Below are positions 16,765 to 26,490 of a stretch of 64,000 nt of DNA, piece after piece (position 1 is the stretch's first letter; every line of letters begins with the position of its first letter). The stretch lies in the NCBI RefSeq assembly GCF_038396755.1, contig NZ_CP149822.1, positions 868,001 through 932,000 of the forward strand. The letters are read 5' to 3'. Source of the stretch: Chitinophaga pollutisoli. GTDB lineage: Bacteria > Bacteroidota > Bacteroidia > Chitinophagales > Chitinophagaceae. The notes under the pieces were generated by a model that was given only the letters and a program-made list of their open reading frames with translations, was not told where the DNA came from and did no database searches. A program made the position numbers and the translations under genes.

Positions 16765-19700
16765 CTAGAATCCGGCGCGGATGGTGAACACGAAAGACCG
16801 CGTCATCGGGGGCACGAAGCCTTCTTCCTTGTTCACGCTGGTCCGGTTGGAGTTGTTGGCCGCCGGGTTGAAATTGTTCGGAAGCGTGTTGTACAGATAC
16901 CCCAGGTCGCGGCCCAGGACGCTCACCTGCAGGTTGTTCAGCCGCAACTTCTCGGCTACAGATACCGGCAGCGTATAGCTCAGCGCAATCTGCCGCAGCG
17001 AGATCCAGGAGTTCTTCACCACCCAGTAATCGCCCACCGCCGTAGAGAACGAACCATATCGGTACATGTACTGCGGCAGGTGCGTGGGCTCTACGTACCC
17101 TTTATCATACGCTTCCCGGAATGTCATGCCGGACACGTCTACCTGCGAACCATCGGGCTGCTCGATCGTTTGCCCGTTGTCGAACACCCCGTCAGGGATG
17201 ATACCGTCGTCGTAAGTGCCGAGGTCGTTAGGGTATTTGCTGGTCCAGCTGATACCGCCGTGGGACGCGTCGCGGCCCTGCAGCGAGGATTTGAAGATAC
17301 CGGTGTGGGTGCCGTAACGCATGGAGTGCATCACCATATCGCCGCCGATTTTGGCATCGAAGAGCACGTTCAGGGAAATGTTTTTATACCGGAAGGTATT
17401 ATCGAAGCTGGAACGGAAGTCGGGGTTGATATCGCCTACATCCATCCATTCGTTGCTGCGTTGCGGAAATGCCGCCCTTGCGTCGGAGCGCCATGCCAGT
17501 ACGGTTTTGCCGTTATTGGGATGATCCTCCGGCTTGCCGTTGGCGTCGTATGCCTGGTAGGGCTTGGAGTGGATGCGGGTCCTGATCACGCCATAAGCGC
17601 CGCCAACTTTGGCGTAAGGGATCTGGTCGTTGGCGCCCAGCCCTTCTTCGTCCAGTGCATAGTATTCATTATCGCCGTACAGCTCTATGATTTTGTTGCG
17701 GTTCCGGGTGAAGGTGAGCGTCGAGTTCCAGTTGAAGTTTTTCGTCTGCACCGGCGTTCCCGTCAATGAAATTTCCACGCCTTTGTTCTGGATGTTCCCT
17801 GCGTTGATCAGCTGGCTGTTCACGCCGGATTCCGCCGCCGCCGGGATGAGGATGCCCTGGTCGAAGGTATTGTCTTTGTACACCGTGAAATCGATCCCCA
17901 GTCGGTCTTTCATGAACCGGAGATCCAGCCCGCCTTCATAAGAACGCTTGCGGCGGGGTTTGAGGTTTTTATCCACCGTATAAGTTTGCCCCTGCGCATT
18001 GAGGAGGTACGTCAGCATGGGGTTATTCCCCCCGTTGGCCTGTGAAAAGCCCCTCAGCTGGAAGCCGGGGTTGAGGACAAAGGGGTCAATGTCACCACCC
18101 AGCCAGGCCACGTTCCCCCGCAGCTTACCGAACGAAATAAACGCGGGCAGCTGGAAGGTTTCGGTGAAGATCCAGGAAAGGCTCACCGCGGGATAGCTGA
18201 AGAAGTTGTTGCCAAGGCCGCTGCTGTAGGTAAGGGCCGACGACCAGTCGCCGCGCCAGGTGGCCTGCATGAAGAGCTGATCTCTCCACGCCAAGTCCGC
18301 ACTGCCATAAATCGAATTGATCGTTTTACGGTTTTTCACACCGCCCGTAGCAATCGGCAGGCGTTTGGAGTTGGACAGGAAGTAGTTCCCCGGGAAAATA
18401 AGCCCGCCGTCCGTTTCGTCGTAGTTATAGGTGGTGTAATACCGCTGCGTTTCACCGCCGATGTAACCGCTCAGCGAGAGGTCTTTGCTCAGTTGTTTAT
18501 TGACAACGCCCATCCATTTCATAAACCAGGCGCGTTTCTGCGAGTGGCCCAGGCCATACTTGCCGCCACTGGTATTGTCTTCCCCCTAAAATCAAATCCC
18601 TGCCCCAGTTCCTTCGTTTCGTTCCTGATGGCGATATTGCTGAAGTTCCCTTCCAGCTGGAGGTTCAGCCAGCTGGTGAGCTTCGCGTTGACGGCGAGGC
18701 GCCCACGGAACATCTGCTCATCCTGGAGGTAATCGTTTTCAAAAATCCGGAACCAGTAATCAGCGCCGGGAACGAAGTTGGTTTCGTTGGCGTCGTATAC
18801 TTTGGGCACACCGCCGAGGGTGCTGGTGTATTTGCTGCGCTGCATCCAGTATTTGGTGTCGTAGTTGCGGGGGAAAATCCAGATGTAATTATTCAACCCC
18901 AGCTGCGGCGGGTTTTCGCCTTTGAGGGACGTGTAATCCGCGCCCGCGTCCAGCGTGATAAAGCTGGTCAGGTTGTGCGTGGCGCGCAGCGTGAAGGCGT
19001 TTTTGTTCATCTTGTTCCGGAAATTGATCCCTTCCGCCTGGTTGCGGGAGTACGACAAACGGAACGAAGATTTATCCGTTGCGCCGTCGAGCGCTACGTT
19101 GGTGAGGTAGCCCACGCCGGTCTGGAATGCATCGAGGTAATTGTTGGGGGCGGCTTTGTATTCGGTCCAGGTGCCGTCGTAATTCCGCACTTTCTGGTTG
19201 GCGAATTTCGGCCCCCAGTTCTCCAGTTCCCTGTTTTTTTGCGGATCGATATACGGTTCGCCGGCGGCGTTGGTGGGGAACACCTTCGTTTGCCAGTTGG
19301 TTCCGGGCCCATATCCGGGGTCGCGGGTATCGGTAAAGAAAGCGCCCACGGTGCCGCCGCCGTATTCGTTCTGGAAGTCCGGCCCGCGATAGGGGTCCTG
19401 GATGTTGATGGACTGGCTCAGGGATACGCCCCAACCTTTTTTCGTCCGTCCTTTTTTGGAAGTGATGAGCACGACGCCGTTCACCGCGCGGGCGCCGTAG
19501 AGTGCCGCCGCTGCGGAGCCTTTCAGCACGGAAACGCTTTCAAACTCTTCCATGTTCAGGTTCTTGAGATCGTTCCCGAAATCGCGCCCCTTGCCGTCGA
19601 AGGCGTCGTTCTCCATAATCACCCCGTCGATCACGAAAATGGGCTGGTTGTTGAGGCTGAGGGTGGAGTTGCCCCGCAGGAGGATGCGCGAGTTGCCGAA

Positions 19701-20477
19701 CAGCCCACCGGAGCCCTGATCGATGTTGATGCCTGGCGCTTTTCCCTGTAAGGCGTTGATGGGGTTTACTTCATTGGTGGCGGCCAGTTCCGCGCCTTTC
19801 ACTTCCGACACGGAGTAGCCCAGCGCGCGTTTCTCCTTGCGTTGGCCAAGTGCCGTTACCACTACTTCCGACAGCTCGCGTTTGGACTCCTGGAGCACCA
19901 TGTCGTAGTTGCTGCCCGCGCCGATGGCCTGTTCCTGCGTAGCGAAGCCGATAGCGGTAAAAACCAACACGGCGCCTTCTTCAGCCTCGATTTCGAAGAA
20001 CCCGTCGGCATTGGTGGTGGTGCCTTTGGCGGTCCCTTTTACGGTAACGGTTACCCCGGGAATGCTGGAACCGTCGGCCGCTTTCACGCGGCCGGTGACT
20101 TTCTTAAAAAGCGCGTCGCGGCTGATGACCACCTTCAGCCCGTCGCGCTGGATAATGATCTGGGAGCCGACTACTTCGAGGTTGACGTTGTAGGGCGACA
20201 GCAGTGATTGCAGCACGTCGCCGAGCCGCGTGTCCTGCACGCTGACGCTCACGATACTGTTCAGGGGGATGGTTTGGGTAGCATAGGCGAACTTGACGGA
20301 AGCCGCCTCTTCGATCCTGCCGAGCACACTTTTCAGCTGCTTGTTGGCCACGGTAAGGGAGATTTTCTTGTCGAGCACGCCCTGCGCCTCGCGGCCCGCG
20401 GCGATGGCGGACATCACGTATATGCACAGGAGGGTCTTCAACAGCGCTACCCGCATCATGAAACGGAAGGTATTCAT
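16765..20477 (-). pseudogene. SusC/RagA TonB-linked outer-membrane receptor, frame broken once
   Basis: Two overlapping frames (18519-20477 and 16765-18522) encode successive parts of one SusC-type receptor. The first holds a signal peptide, an STN domain (about 33-105; LKSVLGRIEEAASVKFAYAT), a carboxypeptidase-regulatory-like domain (about 128-215) and the TonB plug (NPINALQGKAPGIN; LKGSAAAALYGARAVNGVV). The second holds the remaining barrel, ending in the aromatic-terminal strand SFVFTIRAGF. Adding one G to the G5 run (C5 at 18582-18586 on the plus strand) joins them as FRGEDNTSGGKYGLGHSQKR, giving 1,237 residues, a normal SusC length. The STN domain fits signalling to the upstream FecR/sigma pair. 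The break is probably an artefact; see findings. Confidence 0.92.
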
Positions 20478-20540
20478 ACGCTTGATATTTTGGTTGACAG
20501 TAAATGTTCTTTCATTCGTGGTGAGGGTTCGGAGCGGGGC

Positions 20541-21580
20541 TTAATGGCAGCCAGGACCGGAGATCCGCACTTCATTGTTCACTGTTTCGTAAGTTGCGCC
20601 CAGCACTTTGCAGAGCACATCCATCTTATCGTAAAAAGTGCCTTCTTCCAAAGACACGGTAATCCTGCATTTTTCGAACAGCTTCCTGTCGTACCGGATT
20701 TCCACGGCGTAGGTATCCGCCAGGGCGTCCACGACGGCGGGAGCGGGAGCTTCGTCGAAGCTGAAACGGGGAACGGGGGCAATGGGGTTTTCGAGGATGG
20801 CCTTATTTATAACAACCGACTTGGCCATCGTGTTGCGTCCGGCGTCATAAACGGCCTGTTCATTGGGCAGTAATATCCACGACTTTCCGTTGCCGTCATG
20901 CGAAACGGAAACTTTCCCGGAGCGGACGGCTACGGTGATGCTTTCTCCGCCGCTGATCCGGAAGCTGGTGCCCAGCACGCGGGTTACGACTTTTCCGGCG
21001 AATACGGTGAAGGGGCGCTTCGGGTCGGGCGCTACTTCGAAAAACGCCGAGCCTTCCAGCCGCACTTCCCGGGCATCGGGGCCGGGTATGCTTTGATAAC
21101 GGACCCTGGCGCCGGGGCTCAGGGTAATCCGCGAACCGTCTACCAATAATACGGACCGCAGGGACTGGCCGTTGTTCGTAGCGAGGATCTCCCCGCTCCC
21201 GATCTGGCAATTGCCGGCGTTTCCGCGGCGGTTTGCTGGGCCGGAGGAGCCTGTCTGCCCTTCCACCACCATCCCGCGACCGCCACCAGCAAGACCACGG
21301 CGGCAGCCGCAGCGTACCGCATCCGGCGGACCTTCGGCTGCAAACCCGCTTCAATGTCTACCCATATCTCCCCTGCCAGCCTTTGGGACTGCGTTTCGTC
21401 CTCGGCCGCCCTTACATCAGCGATGATACGCCGGGCGCGGGCCACTAAAGCCTCCCGCCGGGTATCTTCCGCGATCCAGGTTGCCCACCGGGTATCGGCG
21501 CCCGCAGTCGGGCGCAATATCCATTGTACAAAATCATCGTCGCGCAGTAATGCTTCCAGTTCGGCTTGGGTGTAAGACAT
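20541..21580 (-). pseudogene. FecR-family anti-sigma factor, frame broken once
   Basis: The two frames 21140-21580 and 20541-21272 form one FecR-type protein. The first encodes the cytoplasmic N-terminal part and the single membrane helix (YAAAAAVVLLVAVAGWWW). The second encodes the periplasmic FecR domain (VLLVDGSRITLSPGARVRY; EVRLEGSAFFEVAPDPKRPF) and a C-terminal STN-like segment. One extra G in the G4 run (CCCC at 21191-21194 on the plus strand) restores a 346-residue protein reading ARSGAGEILATNNGQSLR. FecR proteins sequester an ECF sigma factor until the partner SusC/FecA receptor binds substrate. Its gene lies between the sigma factor and SusC genes, the classic arrangement. Confidence 0.9.
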
Positions 21581-21924
21581 ACAGTTGAAAAAAAGGTGGT
21601 CGTTTTAAGGTATGTACATAATACCGGTCCGCGATACTCACTTCCGGGTCACTTTTTTCATTTTTTTTGGTGCGGGATGGCTATTGTATCTCCAAATGGT
21701 AAAATGCCATGCATATGAGGCCGCCGTAATGCGGGGTTAGTCCATAGTAAAAGCGGGCTTATTAAGGGGCAACAGCAGGGTTAATGAGGGGGTAATGTAT
21801 ATCAAAGGTATATCAGCCAGTACCAAATGCAATACAGTAAAGGGTAAGTAACCCTTTTATATACATTCGGTAACCTTACATTAAACCCATGGAAAATCCC
21901 TCGCGGCCCCTGACCGATAGTATT
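21581..21924. promoter_or_regulatory. Leader region between sigma and FecR genes with a promoter
   Basis: The 344 bases between the sigma factor and FecR genes contain a full promoter on the minus strand: TTG (21832-21830), a 19-base spacer and TACCTTTG (21810-21803). A hairpin AAAGGGT/ACCCTTT (about 21839-21857) lies just upstream of it. The implied FecR leader is about 215 bases. Thus FecR-SusC-SusD can be transcribed separately from the sigma gene. Confidence 0.55.
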
Positions 21925-22512
21925 TTAACCTTCCCGTAATAGGATGATCAGGGCGAGGGCATTGGGCCCGAGGAGTTGGCGGAGATGGGTCACGCCGCGA
22001 TGGAGGAGGTTGGCGGCGGATTGGTAATGGATGGCCATGATTTCCGCGGCTTCTTCGGTGGAAAGGCCCTGGTAGAAGCGCAGGTTGATCATTTCCTGCT
22101 GGCGCTGGGGCAGCTGCCCGATGGCTTCGCGGATGCGCTGGCGGCGGAGGGATTCGTCTTCCTGTTCGAGGAGAATGGCTTCGGGATGGACGGGGTCCGC
22201 CTGATCGGGGAGCGTATCGGCGTAGCGCATGCGCACGCCGGCCTTCCGCATGAGTTTATAGCGGAGGGCTTTCAGTAAATAACCCCTTACGGAGCCAACG
22301 GCTGGTATGCGCCCGCGGGAGCGCCAGAGTTCTATAAAAAGGTCCTGGATAGCATCTCTCACCATCCCCTCATCCCTGCTCACCCTGATGCCGTAAACAA
22401 TCAGCGGCGGCGCGTGCTCATCATACAGTTGCGCGAATGCATCCCGGTCACCTTGTCTGAAGGCCTCCCAAACCGGATCCGCGGCGGGTGGCATGTTGTT
22501 TAGTATCGGCAT
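21925..22512 (-). CDS. ECF-type RNA polymerase sigma factor
   Basis: A 195-residue sigma-70 family ECF protein. Region 2 shows FRQGDRDAFAQLYDEHAPPL and DAIQDLFIELWRSR. Region 4 shows LPQRQQEMINLRFYQGLSTE followed by EAAEIMAIHYQSAANLLHRG. It belongs to the Bacteroidota group paired with FecR and SusC and is expected to drive SusC/SusD transcription when released by FecR. Codon 1 could be either Met at 22512 (MPILNN) or the Met six codons later. Confidence 0.93.
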   Translation of the reverse strand: MPILNNMPPAADPVWEAFRQGDRDAFAQLYDEHAPPLIVYGIRVSRDEGMVRDAIQDLFIELWRSRGRIPAVGSVRGYLLKALRYKLMRKAGVRMRYADTLPDQADPVHPEAILLEQEDESLRRQRIREAIGQLPQRQQEMINLRFYQGLSTEEAAEIMAIHYQSAANLLHRGVTHLRQLLGPNALALIILLREG

Positions 22513-22610
22513 GCTGATACGGCTGCTTTCTGTCTGGTAAGGTATGCATATTTCGCAAAAATTTCACCTTCCTTTCCCAACCAAACCCCTCGCGCAGGGG
22601 TTATTTCAAC

Positions 22611-23612
22611 ATGACACAGGTAAAACAGATAACGTTCGCCGCACGGCCCTCCGGCCTGCCCGATGCATCCATTTTCCGGATCGAGGAAGTAGCCCTGCCC
22701 GATGCGAAAGAAGGTGAGCTCCGGCTCAGGGGTTTGTTCTATTCCGTGGACCCGTACATGCGCGGCCGGATGAACGACGCCAAATCGTACGTGCCCCCCT
22801 TCCAGGTCGGCCAGGCGCTGGAAGGCGGTGTGGTGGCGGAAGTAATTTCGTCCCGCGCGACGGGCTTCGAACCGGGAGACGTTGTGCTCGGCCCCTATCT
22901 CCCCTGGCGCACGGAAATGACCGTTCCCGCCACCGCCGTTCAGAAAATCGACGCCAGCATCGCCCCGCCCAGTTATTACCTCGGCGTACTGGGCATGACC
23001 GGCCTCACGGCATACATTGGCCTCATGGACATCGGCAAGCCCAAACCAGGGGAAACCGTAGTAGTATCCGGCGCCGCCGGCGCCGTGGGCTCCGTGGTGG
23101 GGCAGATCGCCAAACACCTGGGCTGCCGCGCGGTGGGAATCGCCGGTTCGGATGAAAAAGGGAAACTGCTGACGGAAACCTTCGGGTTCGACGCCGCCAT
23201 CAATTATAACGAGCCCGGGCTCGACGACCGCCTGTCCACCGCCTGCCCCAACGGCGTAGACATCTATTTCGACAATGTAGGCGGCGAAGTATCGGACGCG
23301 GTGATGAAACAACTGAATTTCTTCGCCCGCGTGCCGCTCTGCGGGCAGATTTCCATGTACAACGCCACCAAACCGCCCACCGGCCCCCGCTGGCAGGGAT
23401 TGATGGTAACGCGGAGCATACTCATGCAGGGTTTCATCATCCGCAACTACGCCGCCCGCTTCCGGGAAGGGATCGAATTCCTCGCCCCGCTCGTGAAAGC
23501 CGGCAAGATCAAATCGGAAGAAACCGTGGCGGAAGGGTTCGAAAAACTCCCGGAAGCCCTGCTCGGCCTCTTTTCCGGCAAAAACAAAGGCAAAATGATC
23601 GTCAAAGCCTGA
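22611..23612 (+). CDS. NADP-dependent MDR-family oxidoreductase (CurA-like)
   Basis: A 333-residue zinc-independent medium-chain reductase. The N-terminal FYSVDPYMRGRMND is characteristic of the leukotriene-B4 dehydrogenase/CurA group. The Rossmann motif VSGAAGAVGSVVGQIAKHLG binds NADPH. The C-terminal EGFEKLPEALLGLFSGKNKG is also typical. Such enzymes reduce the double bond of alpha,beta-unsaturated ketones or aldehydes, often as detoxification. It is followed 29 bases later by an SDR gene and a shared terminator, forming a two-gene operon. The substrate is inferred from the family only. Confidence 0.93.
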   Translation: MTQVKQITFAARPSGLPDASIFRIEEVALPDAKEGELRLRGLFYSVDPYMRGRMNDAKSYVPPFQVGQALEGGVVAEVISSRATGFEPGDVVLGPYLPWRTEMTVPATAVQKIDASIAPPSYYLGVLGMTGLTAYIGLMDIGKPKPGETVVVSGAAGAVGSVVGQIAKHLGCRAVGIAGSDEKGKLLTETFGFDAAINYNEPGLDDRLSTACPNGVDIYFDNVGGEVSDAVMKQLNFFARVPLCGQISMYNATKPPTGPRWQGLMVTRSILMQGFIIRNYAARFREGIEFLAPLVKAGKIKSEETVAEGFEKLPEALLGLFSGKNKGKMIVKA

Positions 23613-23641
23613 TCTTCCCCTAACAAAATAAAAATAACCAT

Positions 23642-24433
23642 ATGAGCGATCTGACAGGAAAATCCATCGTAATCACCGGCGCCGCCATGGGACTGGGTCA
23701 AGCCGCCGCGCAGGTCTGCGCCGCCAACGGCGCTTCCCTCACGCTGGTCGATTTCAACGAAAAAGCGCTGAACGAAACCGCGGCAGACATCCGCAATGCG
23801 CACCCCGATGCGCAGATCACCACCGTTTTGGCCGATGTATCGAACGAAGAAGCCGTGAAAAAGTACGTAGCCGCCGCGATGAACGCCTACGGCCGCATCG
23901 ACGGCTTCTACAACAACGCGGGCATCGAAGGCAAACAGGCCCCCATGGCCGAATACGACCTTGCGGTTTTTGAAAAAGTCATCGACATCAACCTGATGGG
24001 CGTCTATTACGGACTACGCCATATTCTTCCCATCATGGTCAAACAATCGTACGGCCGCATCGTGAATGTGGCCTCCGTGGGCGGTATCCGCGGCGTGTTG
24101 CACCAAACGCCTTATGTGGCCAGCAAGCACGCCGTATCGGGGATGACGAAAACCGCCGCCCTCGAATACGCCAAACACGGCATCACCACCAACGCCATCG
24201 CGCCCGGCGCCATCCTTACACCGATGGTAGCGGGCGCATTTCAGCAAATGAACCCATCGGATCCCAAAGCGGCGGAAACCGAATACGCGAAAGATAATCC
24301 CAGCAAGCGCCTCGGCCTCCCCGTGGAAGTCGCCAACGTGGTGGCCTTCCTCCTCAGCGACGATTGCAGTTACGTAAACGGGCAAACGATCGCCATCGAC
24401 GGCGGGCAATCCAACGCCTACGGCCCGGTGTGA
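23642..24433 (+). CDS. Short-chain dehydrogenase/reductase
   Basis: A 263-residue classical SDR. It has the cofactor loop TGAAMGLGQ, the structural NNAG (in YNNAGIEGKQ), catalytic Ser (ASVGG) and the YVASKHA active-site Tyr/Lys. The C-terminal YVNGQTIAIDGGQS closes the fold. Asp at the end of beta-2 (TLVDFN) suggests NAD rather than NADP. It is the second gene of the operon with the MDR reductase, suggesting joint processing of a carbonyl or alcohol compound. Confidence 0.93.
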   Translation: MSDLTGKSIVITGAAMGLGQAAAQVCAANGASLTLVDFNEKALNETAADIRNAHPDAQITTVLADVSNEEAVKKYVAAAMNAYGRIDGFYNNAGIEGKQAPMAEYDLAVFEKVIDINLMGVYYGLRHILPIMVKQSYGRIVNVASVGGIRGVLHQTPYVASKHAVSGMTKTAALEYAKHGITTNAIAPGAILTPMVAGAFQQMNPSDPKAAETEYAKDNPSKRLGLPVEVANVVAFLLSDDCSYVNGQTIAIDGGQSNAYGPV

Positions 24434-24454
24434 TGCCGGATAGCCATAAAAAAA

Positions 24455-24486
24455 GCCGTCTGCCCGAAAGGACAGCCGGCTTTTTT
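24455..24486. terminator. Bidirectional rho-independent terminator
   Basis: GCCGTCTGCCC-GAAA-GGACAGCCGGC (24455-24480) is flanked by A7 upstream and T6 downstream. It serves the reductase/SDR operon and the convergent galactose mutarotase gene. Confidence 0.85.
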
Positions 24487-24501
24487 ATATCTGCGGGGCG
24501 G

Positions 24502-25629
24502 TTATTTGCGCACCCCGAATTTGTATACGGTAGTTTGTTTGTAGGTCTCGCCCGGGCGGAGGATTGCGCTGGGGAACGAAGGCTGGTTGGGTGAATCCGG
24601 GAAGTGCTGTGTTTCCAGGCACATACCGGCATGCTTGCCGTACACGGCTTTGTTGCGCGTGTTGGACAGGGAACCATCCAGGAAGTTGCCGCTGTAGAAC
24701 TGTACGCCGGGTTCGGTAGTGGCCACCGTCATCACGCGGCCCGATACGGAATCGTACAGCATGCCGAATTCCTGCAGCCCTTCGCCTTCTTCCAATACCC
24801 AGTTGTGGTCGTAACCACCCTGCACCTGGCTGATGCGCTCGCCCACTTTATGCGGCGTGGTGAAATCCATCGGCGTGCCGGCCACGGAATCCAGGCGGCC
24901 CACGGGGATGAGGGTTTCATCCACAGGCGTGTAGCGCGGCGCGCGGAGCTGCAGCTCGTGGCCCAGGATGTCTTGCGACTGGCCGGCCGACAGGTTGAAG
25001 TAACTGTGGTTCGTCAGGTTGACGGGCGTGGCCTTGTCGGTGGTGGCGGTATAATCGATCTGCAGGGCGTTGTCTGCCGTGAGGGTATACACCACTTTTA
25101 CATCGAGGTTGCCGGGATATCCTTCTTCGCCGTCGGCGCTGCGGTATTCGAGCAGGATGCTGCTGTCGCCCGGTTGGGGCGTAGCTTTCCAGATCACTTT
25201 ATCGAAACCTTTGATGCCGCCGTGCAGGGTGTTGCCGTTATTGTTGGCGGCCAGTTTGTAGGTCACGCTGTCGAGCGAGAACTGCGCTTTGGCGATGCGG
25301 TTGGCATAACGGCCCACCAGCGTGCCGAAATAAGGATTGCCGGGTTGGAGGTAGCCGCTGAGGCTGTCGAACGAAAGCACCACGTTACCGGGGGCGCCGT
25401 TCTTGTCGGGCGTGATAATATCGGTGATAACGCCGCCGTAGTTGAGGACTTTGACGATCATGCCATTGGCGTTGGTCAACGTGTACTGGGTGACTTCAGC
25501 ACCGCCCGTTTCGCCGTATTTCGAGCTGGTCAGTGATACGGCAGCCGCTTTCTGGCCGCCGTCGCCGCAGGCGGTAAAGGCCATAATGCCGCCGGTAGAC
25601 AATGCCATGAGGGTCGAGAGCTTTTTCAT
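24502..25629 (-). CDS. galM: Aldose 1-epimerase (galactose mutarotase), lipoprotein
   Basis: A 375-residue mutarotase with a lipoprotein signal peptide (GGIMAFTAC), so it is exported and lipid-anchored. Key regions are LVGRYANRIA, GNTLHGG (His), NLTNHSYFNL with the catalytic His, and the catalytic Glu in CLETQHFPDSPNQPSFPSA. It interconverts alpha and beta anomers of galactose or other aldoses in the periplasm. It is divergent from a Nudix-like regulator gene across 150 bases, an arrangement seen with sugar-responsive regulators. Confidence 0.93.
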   Translation of the reverse strand: MKKLSTLMALSTGGIMAFTACGDGGQKAAAVSLTSSKYGETGGAEVTQYTLTNANGMIVKVLNYGGVITDIITPDKNGAPGNVVLSFDSLSGYLQPGNPYFGTLVGRYANRIAKAQFSLDSVTYKLAANNNGNTLHGGIKGFDKVIWKATPQPGDSSILLEYRSADGEEGYPGNLDVKVVYTLTADNALQIDYTATTDKATPVNLTNHSYFNLSAGQSQDILGHELQLRAPRYTPVDETLIPVGRLDSVAGTPMDFTTPHKVGERISQVQGGYDHNWVLEEGEGLQEFGMLYDSVSGRVMTVATTEPGVQFYSGNFLDGSLSNTRNKAVYGKHAGMCLETQHFPDSPNQPSFPSAILRPGETYKQTTVYKFGVRK

Positions 25630-25779
25630 GTAGAGCGTGAAATTTTAAAATACAATACTTGGATTTGATCCTTTAAATATCTGTATTAAATCCTGAAATT
25701 TACAGTCATTTTTTCAGGAATGTTTGATAAATTGTCTGGCCGACATTTATATAGCAACCACGTAAAAAACTGATAAGCA

Positions 25780-26490
25780 TTGAAAATCGCCCAATATTCC
25801 AGCAAAAACAGGATGCTGGTGGCAGTAGACTGTATTATTTTCGGATTCGACGGAACGGAGCTGAAGCTGCTGCTGATCAAGCGGGGCTTTGAACCGGAGA
25901 AGGGCCGCTGGAGCCTGATGGGAGGATTGATGAAACGCGACGAGACCATCGATCATGCCGCCAGCCGTGTGCTGAAAGAGCTCACCGGGCTCGAAAACGT
26001 GTACATGGAACAGTTGTGCACTTTCGGGGAAATTGAGCGCGACCCGGTAGACCGTACCCTTTCCGTGCTTTACAGCAGCCTGATCGACATTAACCGCTAC
26101 ACGCAGCAGATCAACCAGGATTACCATGCCGAATGGTTCCCGCTCAAAAAACTTCCTTCCCTTATTTTCGACCACCGCGATATGGTGACCCTGGCGCAGC
26201 AGAAGCTCCGCTACAAAGCCGCCTTCCACCCCATCGTGTTCGAACTGTTACCGGAGAAATTCACCCTCCCCCAGCTCCAGCACCTCTACGAAGGCATCTT
26301 CGACACCCTGATGGATAAAAGGAATTTCTCCCGGAAGGTATTGTCCACCGGCCTGCTCATCAAACAAAAAGACAAAGAAAAAGCCACCTCGAAACGAGGG
26401 GCTTTCTATTACAAACTCGATAAAAGGAAGTATCAGACCAAGTTCAACGCTTTCCTCAATTTCATTCCCAACCCGGACGCCATCCGTTAA
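25780..26490 (+). CDS. Nudix-like (NrtR/AraR-type) transcriptional regulator
   Basis: A 236-residue protein with an N-terminal Nudix fold and a C-terminal winged-helix region (ends FNAFLNFIPNPD). The Nudix box is degenerate. It keeps G-x5-E and the Arg (GLMKRDETIDHAASRVLKEL) but replaces two catalytic Glu positions with Val and Leu. Catalysis is therefore unlikely and effector sensing likely, as in AraR and NrtR regulators of Bacteroidota. It is divergent from galM, suggesting control of aldose metabolism. The listed start is a TTG at 25780; an ATG at 25813 (MLVAVDCIIFG) is an alternative. The 3' end overlaps the DUF885 gene by 4 bases. Confidence 0.85.
   Translation: MKIAQYSSKNRMLVAVDCIIFGFDGTELKLLLIKRGFEPEKGRWSLMGGLMKRDETIDHAASRVLKELTGLENVYMEQLCTFGEIERDPVDRTLSVLYSSLIDINRYTQQINQDYHAEWFPLKKLPSLIFDHRDMVTLAQQKLRYKAAFHPIVFELLPEKFTLPQLQHLYEGIFDTLMDKRNFSRKVLSTGLLIKQKDKEKATSKRGAFYYKLDKRKYQTKFNAFLNFIPNPDAIR

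Noticed and set aside
16753..17769. 338-codon plus-strand frame opposite SusC
   Set aside because: Antisense to the SusC barrel; no start signal and no recognisable domain.
18519..18522. ATGA overlap of the two SusC frames read as translational coupling of two proteins
   Set aside because: The second frame starts in mid-barrel, and the out-of-frame sequence before it continues the SusC domain, so a frameshift explains it better.
22500..23312. 270-codon minus-strand frame opposite the MDR reductase
   Set aside because: The reductase on the plus strand has clear motifs; this frame has none.
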